A DNA stretch of 64,000 nucleotides, from contig JADWQD010000019.1 of assembly GCA_016110215.1 (NCBI GenBank), positions 62,001 through 126,000 on the forward strand, given 5' to 3'. Source of the stretch: Capronia americana. Taxonomy: Eukaryota > Ascomycota > Eurotiomycetes > Chaetothyriales > Herpotrichiellaceae. Numbering within the stretch: the stretch's first letter is position 1; each line of letters opens with the position of its first letter. The notes beneath the pieces were generated by a model. The model saw nothing but the letters and a program-made list of their open reading frames with translations. It had not been told where the DNA came from and did no database searches. Position numbers and translations under genes: made by a program. This document shows, piece by piece, positions 40,790-49,351 of the stretch.

Positions 40790-42227
40790 ATGACGTTCAC
40801 GCGAAGCAAGCAGACTCCTGTAAGTTTGTTGACCTCTGACATTGAAAACCCAAAGCTAGCTCCAAAGGAAGAGTTTTTGACCCCCCTGTTCCAATAGATC
40901 TGGAGCAGATTGATTCGATTCGAAGACGAGAATGGGCAAGAAAGATACGGCCAGCCCATTGATGCTGACTTAGATGGTAAGGGACCCTTTATATCAGAGC
41001 CATGCCACGCCTGGGATGCAGTCGAGCTAAGACAGTATGGCCACCACAGTCGGCTTGGCCGTGAGTCAAGGCAAGAAGGTCTTTGCAAAAGTGCTGCAGA
41101 CGGATTCGGCGTTGGATCCATCTGCCACGTTTGGTCAGGGGACAGTGGAAGTCAAGAGTGTTCGTACCCCCCCAACTGAGGCGAGACCTTCAGTCGCTTT
41201 TTCTCGCATCGCATCAGACTCTCCATCTAACTCCCATGGCAGCTACTATCACCCCTTCGTGCAGATGAAGTGGGCACCATTAGGTGTATTGGACTGAACT
41301 ATCGTGATCATGCGGTGAGTTCCTCTTCCTCGCTGAATGCAAAACCGCGCAAAGTCGAATTCACTGCCCGCAAGGAATATATAGTAACTAACGAACGGCA
41401 CAAAACAGGCGGAGCTCAAGCTGGCCATCCCGAGCACTCCGACCGTGTTTCTCAAAGCGAACACATGCCTCAATTCACCGTCAGGCCGGATATATTATCC
41501 TCATCCCGCGGGAGACCATGATTGTCTGTTAGACTACGAAGTCGAACTGGCCGTGGTCATCGCAGAGACATGCAAAGACGTCTCTGAGGACGAAGCCATG
41601 CAGTATGTGCTCGGATACATGACGGCCAACGACGTCACGTCACGAAAGCATCAACAAGAGGTGTCTCAATGGGACCATGGGAAGGGATTCGATGGATTTT
41701 GCCCCATCGGACCGACACTGGTGTCATCGCAGGCTATTCCTGACCCGTCCGTCTTACGGCTTCGCACCGTCCTCAACGGCAAAGTTATGCAAGACGGGAA
41801 GGCTCGGGACATGATCTTCTCCGTGGCCAAGATCGTGTCGTTCCTTTCGCAGGTAAGAACGTTTAATATTATTATGGCATGCCCCCGACGTCGGAGGACA
41901 GAAATTCCGCTGACATTGAGATCAAAGGGATGCACGTTGCAGCGGGGTACCGTCATCCTCACCGGCACGCCGTGTGGGATCGGAATAAGCAGAGATCCGG
42001 TTGTTCGTCTTTCTGAGGGAGACGAGTTACACGTCACTATCAGCCACGGGCTGGGGACTTTGACGAACTCCATAGTGCGGTGTCTCCGGTCCGATAGACC
42101 GGCGGACTCTGCACTGAGTTTGAATTTGTCCGTCTCATCGCCGGTTATAAATTGTGGGCAGAAGGCTGTGCTTGGTATGAATGGAACGAGGTCGACAGTT
42201 GAGGGGCTGCTTCTTGGTCATTCATGA
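40790..42227 (+). CDS. fumarylacetoacetate-hydrolase (FAH) family enzyme
   Basis: Six exons (40790-40819, 40898-40976, 41050-41159, 41243-41314, 41409-41852, 41928-42227) give 344 residues. The first exon encodes only ten residues. Family marks: TIRCIGLNYRDHA, PTVFLKANTCL, DYEVELAVVI (metal-binding acidic residues), GYMTANDVTSR and VILTGTPCGIG. Members cleave acylpyruvates or act as oxaloacetate tautomerases/decarboxylases (FAHD1/FAHD2 type), or serve in aromatic catabolism. The exon 3 donor is a non-standard GTTCGT, chosen because it alone restores KS-LLSPLRADEVGTIRC. The last 45 residues after GTLTNSIV are unlike the family. A further C-terminal intron is possible, so the true end is uncertain. 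Confidence 0.85.
40820..40897 (+). other. intron 1 of the FAH-family gene
   Basis: 78 nt, GTAAGT donor and ATAG acceptor, joining RSKQTP to IWSRLIRF. Confidence 0.8.
40977..41049 (+). other. intron 2 of the FAH-family gene
   Basis: 73 nt, GTAAGG donor and CACAG acceptor, joining DADLD to VGLAVSQG. An earlier ACAG acceptor is out of frame. Confidence 0.8.
41160..41242 (+). other. intron 3 of the FAH-family gene
   Basis: 83 nt, unusual GTTCGT donor, CTAAC branch and GCAG acceptor, joining VEVKS to LLSPLRADE. Confidence 0.7.
41315..41408 (+). other. intron 4 of the FAH-family gene
   Basis: 94 nt, GTGAGT donor, ACTAAC branch and ACAG acceptor, joining NYRDHA to AELKLAIP. Confidence 0.85.
41853..41927 (+). 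other. intron 5 of the FAH-family gene
   Basis: 75 nt, GTAAGA donor and AAAG acceptor, joining VSFLSQ to GCTLQRGT. Confidence 0.82.
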
Positions 42228-42350
42228 TGGTGACCCTGACTCGCTACGGAGAACATAACGTCTACTTCCAAACCCTTCAAATGGTTATTTTCAGGCATTA
42301 ACCAAAAGGATAGCTCCCTAGATACATACAGAAAGATAAGAAGCCAGCCT

Positions 42351-44505
42351 TCAAAGGCTAGGCGCTATTCCGGATATCATTTGCTCCCAAACGTCCAGGT
42401 CCGCGACTTCCGGGAAGGAGAATTGATTGTCTTCCCACACAGCAGGCCAATAAACCGAGCCCATGTCCGGTGATATACCGGGCGTCGACGAGTCCGTGGG
42501 AAACGTAGTACCCTCTACGCCAATAGCAGCGTCATCAGTCACTAACATCTGGCGAGGCAGAGGGGTGGTCGGCCTCCTCGTCAGACCCCTTCTTTTCCCT
42601 TTCACTTTCGAGATGCACAGTTCGACAACCTTAACTTCGGCCATTCCCACTTCATTCAGCCATACATCCCGGTTCAGCTTCTCACAGTAGGCCTCGAGAT
42701 CTTCCAGGATTCCACTCGTCTGGTCCGAGTACGGATTCCTGACGGCGATGATGCCCAGGATCATGGCGCTGTTGAATAGGTTGTGCGCTCCCAGTGCCCA
42801 TCGCAGGTTTTCGGCCGCCGTGTAAGTGAGAGCGTCGAATCGGATCTTGAGATCGGCGAGCGCGGAGGACATGCACGCCTCATGACTCGGGCGGAATCGA
42901 TTGGTGATAGACTCGCGCAAAAGGTAAGGCCGGTGCAACATGATTCTGGCGAAATGGAACGAAGTATGCAGGTTGAGTCTGTGCCACTTGAGAAACGGGA
43001 GACTGGCGTCAGAGGACAGGTCCGGAAAGTCGAGGCGGAAATAGGGAGGTAGTCGCTCGCTCCAGGACATGAGCTCTCTGTCGAGACCGAGGACCACATC
43101 GTAGCTAGCACTGGACAGACCAAAGCATCTCTCTTGGATTGTTCCCACGATCTTGGCCAGTCGGTGGGTGAGAAATGATACGACGCTGGGAGTGGGCCGC
43201 TCCATCGGCCACGGCGCAGCTTGGGCGGCGGCGTCGTCGCTGTCCATGTCGTCCAGCCAAATGTTCTCGGCTTCGTGGAACAAGCACAAATTGTCGTTGA
43301 TCGCGTACGGCCGTCCAAGTGCCAGGGCGATCATCCGATCAAGGGCATAAATGTGACTCCAGATCCTCCGACGTTGCCCGATCGTCTTCCTAGACAGTCC
43401 CCATTTCTCGCCATCCACCTAGATTTTTTTTCTGTGTAAGCGCTTGCCAAGTAGCCAGCCGGGAACGAGTTCTTTTCTCACATGCATGCCCTGTGCTTGA
43501 GCCATACGCATATTGAAACTGATTGTCAACCAGGATTCGGTGAGCCGTCGCGTGTGCAGAAGATAGCGAGTGACAAGAAGTCCTGCCCGGACAATGTCGG
43601 TCGACTCGCCATAGAACGAAGGAGCGATAACAATCGCTCGCCGTGATGCCCACTGCAGATTGAGCTGTCAGCAAAGATTGGACGACGACCTGGAAAGGTG
43701 AACAGACATAAAAGCGCAGAGACGTCTCCTCACAATCCCTTTGCATTTCCTTGGTGCAATTCGGCGGCGCGTCGATCAAGCCACTGAATGCCAGAATAAT
43801 AAACAACAGTGCCAACCACCGGAGATCAACACCCGCGAGATCATCGAAACCAAAGCGTCTCGCCCAAAACTCGTTGTATTGGTTTCGAAACGTTCTTTCG
43901 TGGACGGCGTCGAGGCACCAGTTCACCTCTGCCAGGAACTTGTCGACCAGGCGATCCACGGCCGATTTCTGCCGGGGCAGGAGACCAAGGAGATCCCAAA
44001 CTTGAGAGAAAGGGCTGGACTCGTCTCGGAACGACCGGAGTGAATCCCGACCTCGAGATATCCCTGAAGGCAGATCCGGACTTTCTTCTTGCAATATCCT
44101 GGCCGCGACCTGGTGACCGAAATAAGAGGTGCCATAGAAGGATCGCGCTCCTCGCGCGATGAAAAGTTCTCCAAGCTTAGGACTAGCAGGAGTAGTCCCG
44201 TGCCGTGAAGATCCCTGCTCTTTGTCGTCCGACTGCCTCCTCGTTGCGATTGCGCCCTTGTTCACCTCACCAGGGCTCTCTGCTTCTCCAGAAAGACCTT
44301 TGCTCGAGGCGCTACATAAATGTGCAACTCCGCGCTGTACACACCTGTTGCACGGTTGATTCTTGTCACAAGCTTGTTTCCGCAGGTGGCATTGCGTACA
44401 GGAGGTTGGTTTGCGCCCCCGCTTGCCCGTTCTCGCCCGCTTGCTGGGAGGACGTTCCAACGACTCGGAGAATCTTCCACTATCAGCATTCGTGTCCGGA
44501 TCCAT
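42351..44505 (-). CDS. Zn2Cys6 transcription factor with fungal_trans domain
   Basis: Three exons (44505-43708, 43652-43482, 43418-42351) encode 678 residues. The zinc cluster uses Cys36, 39, 46, 52, 55 and 64 (C-x2-C-x6-C-x5-C-x2-C-x8-C), preceded by a basic nuclear-localisation stretch (KRARTGKRGRK). The fungal_trans region runs from about 190 to 480 and includes LRFYWASRRAIVIAPSF, MAQAQGMHVDGEKWGL and RRRIWSHIYALDR. Removal of intron 2 also removes an in-frame TAG, so this is not a nonsense mutation. It lies between the FAH-family gene and, divergently at 301 bases, the nitrilase gene. It is therefore the natural candidate for pathway regulator of this block. Confidence 0.9.
43419..43481 (-). 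other. intron 2 of the Zn2Cys6 gene at 42351
   Basis: 63 nt, GTGAGA donor, CTTAC branch-like site and CTAG acceptor, joining AQAQGMH to VDGEKWG. Confidence 0.85.
43653..43707 (-). other. intron 1 of the Zn2Cys6 gene at 42351
   Basis: 55 nt, atypical GTCTGT donor, CTGAC branch and GCAG acceptor, joining SLRFY to WASRRAIVI. A later donor at GTCGTC would retain six foreign residues. Confidence 0.72.
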
Positions 44506-44806
44506 CCTCGCCTCGCAAAATGTCTAACTTGTGTTTCGGCGAATGTATTCGAGAGGAACAGGTGGTGTCGTCTTTTGGATCGAGCAGAAATCAAAAATTG
44601 CCGATACGAACCACGTGCATCGGCAAATGTTACCCAGCATCGGTAATACTGATACATTATGCCAATGCGCCTGGACAGGTGTTCGAGGTTGCGAAAGAAA
44701 CTAATTTAGGTCTACTCGAATTTGTGACCGTGGTTGATTTTCCAGCAGCAGATATCGATGGACAATGGGCTCAATCGAGGTTCTCACTGATTCCCCCCAA
44801 GGGCAT
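44506..44806. promoter_or_regulatory. shared divergent promoter, Zn2Cys6 gene and nitrilase gene
   Basis: Only 301 bases lie between the two opposed start codons, so the regulator and the enzyme gene probably share control elements. Frames reading across it have no family match. Confidence 0.5.
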
Positions 44807-45734
44807 ATGCCCAGAATACTGAGGGAAGATGTCACGATCGCATGCGTACAAATGATGGCTGGTAGGACTCTATCCTTCAATCCATATCGTTCTAAAGGGA
44901 AAAAGATATTGACATGATCCAGGTGCGGACAAGGCCAAAAACTTAGCCCTCGCGCGAGAGAAAACGCTTCAAGCTGCGAAGGCTGGGGCGAGAATCGTCG
45001 TTCTTCCGGAATGCTTCAACAGCCCTTACGGGACGGTGTTCTTCCCAAAATATGCAGAAAGCATTCTACCGTCTCCTCCGTCGCAGCATGAATCTCCTTC
45101 TTTCCATGCGCTCTCTCGCATGGCAGCAGAGGCGGGAGTATATCTTGTCGGCGGGAGCATCCCCGAGTTCGACCGGGGCAAATACTACAACACCTGTCTT
45201 GTCTTCTCTCCGAAAGGGTCCCTGCTCGCTGCCCACAGAAAGATACACTTGGTCGACATCGACATTCCGGGCAAGATCACTTTTCAAGAATCGGAAATCT
45301 TGTCGCCAGGGAGTGCTATGACCATTGTCGCGTTACCGGAATACGGCTTGCTCGGTGTCGGGATCTGCTACGATATACGATTCCCAGAAATCTCCACAAT
45401 CGCGGCGAGAAAAGGTTGCTTTGCGATGGTCTATCCAGCAGCATTTACAAGGCCAACCGGGGCACTACACTGGACACTGTTGGCGCGCAGCAGAGCGGTG
45501 GATAATCAGATCTACGTCGTCATGTGCAGTCCGGCGCGAGATCTGGCGGCGAGTTATGTTGCTTGGGGTCATAGCATGATTGTTGATCCTATGGCAGAGG
45601 TGCTTTGCGAAGCAGATGAGAACGAAACCATCATTTCGGCTCGACTGCACAGTGAAACCATACGGAGCACGAGACAAGCTATTCCAGTGTACACCCAAAG
45701 AAGGTTTGATGTGTACAAGGATATCAGCGTTTAA
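44807..45734 (+). CDS. carbon-nitrogen hydrolase, omega-amidase (Nit2) type
   Basis: Two exons (44807-44861 and 44923-45734) give 288 residues. The nitrilase-fold triad is visible: E48 (LPECFNSPYG), K125 (HRKIHL) and C167 (GICYD). Further Nit2 marks are GGSIPE, KITFQES, RSRAVDNQ and SYVAWGHS. Omega-amidases hydrolyse 2-oxoglutaramate and 2-oxosuccinamate, the products of glutamine or asparagine transamination, to 2-oxoglutarate or oxaloacetate plus ammonia. They act in cytosol or mitochondria. The length is normal for the family. It is divergent from the Zn2Cys6 gene and convergent with the cupin gene. As one of several nitrilase relatives a fungus carries, this copy may have a cluster-specific substrate. 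Confidence 0.9.
44862..44922 (+). other. intron of the nitrilase gene
   Basis: 61 nt, GTAGGA donor, TTGAC branch-like site and CCAG acceptor, joining VQMMA-G to ADKAKNLA. Confidence 0.82.
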
Positions 45735-45955
45735 TATGGATGCGTAGGAAAACCAACCTCCTTGACTAGACACCGAAGGAGCAGTTTGAGATCAGGAAGA
45801 AGAGATAGTAAACTCTCCTCGTCTCAGCTGTCCTGCAAACATTGTCAGCTGCATGACCAATGCTGATGAAAAAAGTTACGAACCGTGCGTTGATGGACAT
45901 ATATATATTCTTTTTCGTCCAAGACAGAGATCAGATCAAGCTTCTTCCTCTCTCC

Positions 45956-46309
45956 TTACAAGCCCTTCTCATCCACCGGCACACAAGTGATAAACATCAA
46001 GCAGCCACCCTTGGACGCGAAAGGACCATGTTCCATCCCGGGTTTCCGATAGGCATACGCGCCCTTCTGCCACGATTGAGCCAGCCTCGTATCCGTCAAG
46101 TCGCCCTCCACAATATAGATCTCCTCGATGTAGGGATGCACAAAGACGTTCTGTGCATTCGCCGCCCCGGGCTGCCACCGCTGCAGCAGTGTTTTTCGGC
46201 CTGTAGCCGGGTCTTGATTCAGGATCATCTCATCGATGCCGGGCTCCGTTTGGTTCCAACTCCTGTCGGCCCGAGAAGTAGGGTTGTGAAATTCAAATTG
46301 CTCCATCAC
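45956..46309 (-). CDS. small single-domain cupin protein
   Basis: Intronless, 117 residues. The cupin core is recognisable: a first motif around HPYIEEIYIVEGD (residues about 59-71) and a second around WQKGAYAYRKPGMEHGPF (about 80-97), with His and Glu residues placed to bind a metal. The ends match a complete small protein. Cupins of this size may be isomerases, dioxygenases or binding proteins, so no reaction can be named. It is divergent from the P450 gene (641 bases) and convergent with the nitrilase gene. ATG codons 1 and 2 are adjacent and either could be used. Confidence 0.82.
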   Translation of the reverse strand: MMEQFEFHNPTSRADRSWNQTEPGIDEMILNQDPATGRKTLLQRWQPGAANAQNVFVHPYIEEIYIVEGDLTDTRLAQSWQKGAYAYRKPGMEHGPFASKGGCLMFITCVPVDEKGL

Positions 46310-46950
46310 GGGAAGATTGGGTAGGATTGTACGAGCAGGCGTTTCTTTCGACGTGTTCCTATTGTTTGAAGGGCAGGCAGAGGGGGAGTGTCGTCGTCAA
46401 CCTTTATAAGCCATTCCTCCAAGTATTGTGGTACTCTAATTCTTTCTAGGAAGTGAGAACATTGCATCTCCAGCTTAGTAAGCGCTACCTCTGCACCATG
46501 AAAAAGCCGAAAACCGTCGGCAAATTGTACAGCTCGATAATGATCACATTTTACTCACTGTAACACCCTTTTGGGTTTCGCACGCGACTGGATAGCTCAA
46601 AGCTTGCGAACAGAGTCAGCTTCCCACAAGAGAGTAAGTAGGGAGGTTCCAAGTGAGGGTGAGTTGTAGGCGACACCGAGGTGAATACTGGGAAACACAT
46701 TAGGTAAGCGCCAAGAAATGCAAGAAGCTCCCAAAAGCGGCGGCGCTGACCGCCAAATTCGGTGGGGAATTCCACTGCAACTTACGCTGACATGGAACCG
46801 TTTCTTGCACCACGAGTCGGAACGTCTCGTGTTTCGCAGCATCTGAGCATTCCAGGCCTGCTCAAACCTAACGCGTACCCGTTGATATTCATCTTCGACG
46901 ACTCGACTACCTACGTTTAATGAAGACCCGCCAGAAACGGGAAGCAACAA
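46310..46950. promoter_or_regulatory. divergent intergenic region, cupin and P450 genes
   Basis: 641 bases between opposed start codons. A shared promoter is possible. No gene was recognised; the long minus frame here is the antisense shadow of the P450. Confidence 0.4.
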
Positions 46951-48723
46951 ATGTCGCAGTCCTTCCAGAATGTCCTTGACACTGGCCGCATCGTCACGCT
47001 GCTGGCCCTCGCAACCGCTGTTTATATTGCAGTCAAAGGCTTCCAGGTGATCCGGCGAACATACAGAGCTCGCCGTCGTTACCAGGACATTCCGCAGCTC
47101 CCTCGACATCCAATATGGGGTCACTTGATCAACATGGGAGAGAAGCTCAATCCGGCGCTGCGGAGACATCCAGATTACGCCTTTGAAGAAATCTGGATTT
47201 CGCTCGGCAGGCCGCCCGCGTTCCTGATGGACTTGCATCCCGTGGACAGTGCCTTCTTGATTGTGGCAGACCCGGGGCTGGCCGAAGAGATCTCCCAGCC
47301 GAACTCGACCTTCAAATACTCTCTCCCAAAGAGTGATACGCTCATGTCCATGTACCGCCTCATTGGGCTCGAATCGCTGATCATTGCCGAAGGCGAAGAA
47401 TGGAAGATCCTGCGCCGGAGATTCAACAAGGGCTTTGCACCTCAGCATCTGCATACTCTAGACGGGCTGATCGTGTCCAAGACACGGGATTTCATTGAGC
47501 GGTTGAAACAGGCAGCCAAGAGCAGAAAGACGTTTTTGCTCAAGGACTACGCCCAAGATTTAACCACGGATATCATCACGACCGTGGCCATCGAGAAGGA
47601 CTATCACGCACAGACGCTCCCGGAGGGAGTAGGGTCGAAAAGCGCCTTGGGGATGCTGACCGCATCGAGGCTCCTGTCGAAGCTGGTCTTCCCCATTGGC
47701 CGGGGATTTAACCCGTTTGTCTATTTCGACCCTATCCGACCGGCCAAGTCGTGGTTCTACGAGCAGGTGTTCAATCGCGAACTGGCGGCCCGAGTGCGCG
47801 AACAGATTGCCCTTGAACGGGCGCAAACAAGTGAGAAATCTAACGGGACTACCGAGAGCACCCCGACGCTCCAAAGGTCCATCACTCGCCTCGCACTCTC
47901 AGGACTCGATCCGGATGCGGCGTTGGTCCGAAGCACGGTATCACAAATCAAAAGCTTCCTATTCGCCGGTCAGGACACGACCGCCACGCTGATCCAGTGG
48001 CTATGCTTCGAACTCTCCAAGGAGTCTTGGTCTCCTCGCTCAGCTGCCATCCTGCAAAGCCTCACCGCGGAGCACGACGCCGTGTTCGGCACGCAAGGCG
48101 GGCCCTTCAACGCTCTCGATGTCCTCGGCCGGACCGATGAAGCAGGACGGAAAGAGACGGAAGCTATACTGGGTAGTCGCTTACCGTACACCACGGCTTT
48201 CATCAAGGAAACGCTCCGAATACATCCGCCTGCCGCCACGGCGCGACTCGTCCCTGAAATGTCACCGCAGAATCCCACTCCCGTGACCATGAAGATACGC
48301 ACCGCTCGCGGCGAGGAAAAGGACGTGAATGTCAACGGCCTGAGGATATACAGCGCACAGCATCTGATTCATCAAAACACAGACTTCTGGGGTCCGGACG
48401 CCCATGTCTTCCGTCCCGACAGGTGGCTCGATGAAAAGTACATGTCGGGTCTGCCCACGGGCGCGTGGCGGCCCTTTGAGCGTGGCCCGCGAAATTGTAT
48501 CGGGCAGGAACTGGCGATGGTGGAGGCCAAGGTCGTGCTCTGCGCCGTGGCAAGAGGTTTCTCATGGGAAAAGGTAGGCTACTCGGGCAGGAAGCAGACC
48601 GAGGGCATGGAGATCCCCAGAGGAGATGGCAAGGACGATCCGGAGCGGGAAGTGTGGAGCGTCAACCAGGTCACGTCGATTCCCGTCGATGGCATGAAGA
48701 TGAGGGTCTGCCTGAAGGAGTAG
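46951..48723 (+). CDS. cytochrome P450 monooxygenase
   Basis: Intronless, 590 residues. An N-terminal membrane anchor (about residues 13-30, IVTLLALATAVYIAVKGF) is followed by the P450 fold. Motifs seen: the I-helix FAGQDTTA (about 337-345), the K-helix KETLRIHP with E and R of ExxR, the FRPDRW segment and the haem loop PFERGPRNCIGQELA with the ligand Cys516. The position of the anchor implies the endoplasmic reticulum, with a separate reductase supplying electrons. It most resembles fungal P450s that oxidise hydrophobic secondary or xenobiotic substrates; the subfamily is not certain. Being single-exon contrasts with the intron-rich neighbours. It is divergent from the cupin gene. Confidence 0.92.
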   Translation: MSQSFQNVLDTGRIVTLLALATAVYIAVKGFQVIRRTYRARRRYQDIPQLPRHPIWGHLINMGEKLNPALRRHPDYAFEEIWISLGRPPAFLMDLHPVDSAFLIVADPGLAEEISQPNSTFKYSLPKSDTLMSMYRLIGLESLIIAEGEEWKILRRRFNKGFAPQHLHTLDGLIVSKTRDFIERLKQAAKSRKTFLLKDYAQDLTTDIITTVAIEKDYHAQTLPEGVGSKSALGMLTASRLLSKLVFPIGRGFNPFVYFDPIRPAKSWFYEQVFNRELAARVREQIALERAQTSEKSNGTTESTPTLQRSITRLALSGLDPDAALVRSTVSQIKSFLFAGQDTTATLIQWLCFELSKESWSPRSAAILQSLTAEHDAVFGTQGGPFNALDVLGRTDEAGRKETEAILGSRLPYTTAFIKETLRIHPPAATARLVPEMSPQNPTPVTMKIRTARGEEKDVNVNGLRIYSAQHLIHQNTDFWGPDAHVFRPDRWLDEKYMSGLPTGAWRPFERGPRNCIGQELAMVEAKVVLCAVARGFSWEKVGYSGRKQTEGMEIPRGDGKDDPEREVWSVNQVTSIPVDGMKMRVCLKE

Positions 48724-49351
48724 GAGGGTACCGAGTACCGACGTGGGTGATGCAGCAAGGCTGAGAGAGCGCGCAAGGCTGAGAGAGCGCGCAAGGCTGA
48801 GAGAGCGCGCAAGGCTGAGAGAGCGCGCAAGGCTGAAGTGGCTGGAGTGGCTGAAACGCCACATACCACGTGATCCCGGCACAACTGTCGAGCAGAAGCC
48901 GATGGAGCTGCGAGGACGCGGCGATCTGCTTGGATTTCGCCTCCCAGGCTCCCAGTGGACCACGCAACTCAGTGACCATCTAGGCAGCCGAGCATAATGA
49001 GAGTCCAGAGCGCATTGTCGGCCTTCAGGGTTCACACCAGCCGTGCCATAGGGTTACGAGTGCTGTGGCGTCCAATGCTTCTCGCAGCTTCGAGCTGCGT
49101 CGCGTAAGCTGATTCGCCCCTTGCACGCCGGGGGACACACGAAATGTGTTTGCCTGGCCGCGGGGTTGAGTTCATCACCAGGTGATGGAATGTCTATAAG
49201 ATCTTGAACCTCGCTTGGTGGCTGTTTGCTTTCCGTTTTCATTTCCCCATCTCGAATACCTTTTTCTATTCCATCGACACCCAGCAATCATCTTCTACAC
49301 AGTATCTGCACATTGAACAGTCAAACATAGGTGACTGCGTAATCAGGCAAG
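48724..49351. other. intergenic with minisatellite, promoter of the Hsp20 gene
   Basis: 628 bases. The 18-bp minisatellite lies at its start (48756-48836). A TATA-like CTATAAG at 49194-49200 may serve the Hsp20 gene. I did not find a convincing run of alternating GAA/TTC heat-shock elements. Confidence 0.4.
48756..48836. repeat. 18-bp minisatellite, 4.5 perfect copies
   Basis: Four identical copies of an 18-base unit (CAAGGCTGAGAGAGCGCG) at 48756-48827 plus a half copy to 48836. Three of the six frames are open through the array (repeating RLRERA on plus, SALRAL on minus), giving spurious ORFs. Confidence 0.95.

Noticed and set aside
43419..43424. In-frame TAG in the 42351 regulator as a nonsense mutation
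   Set aside because: It is the last three bases of a normal GTGAGA...CTAG intron whose removal restores the conserved HVDGEKWG segment.
46597..47454. 285-codon minus-strand frame
   Set aside because: Mostly the antisense shadow of the P450 coding sequence.
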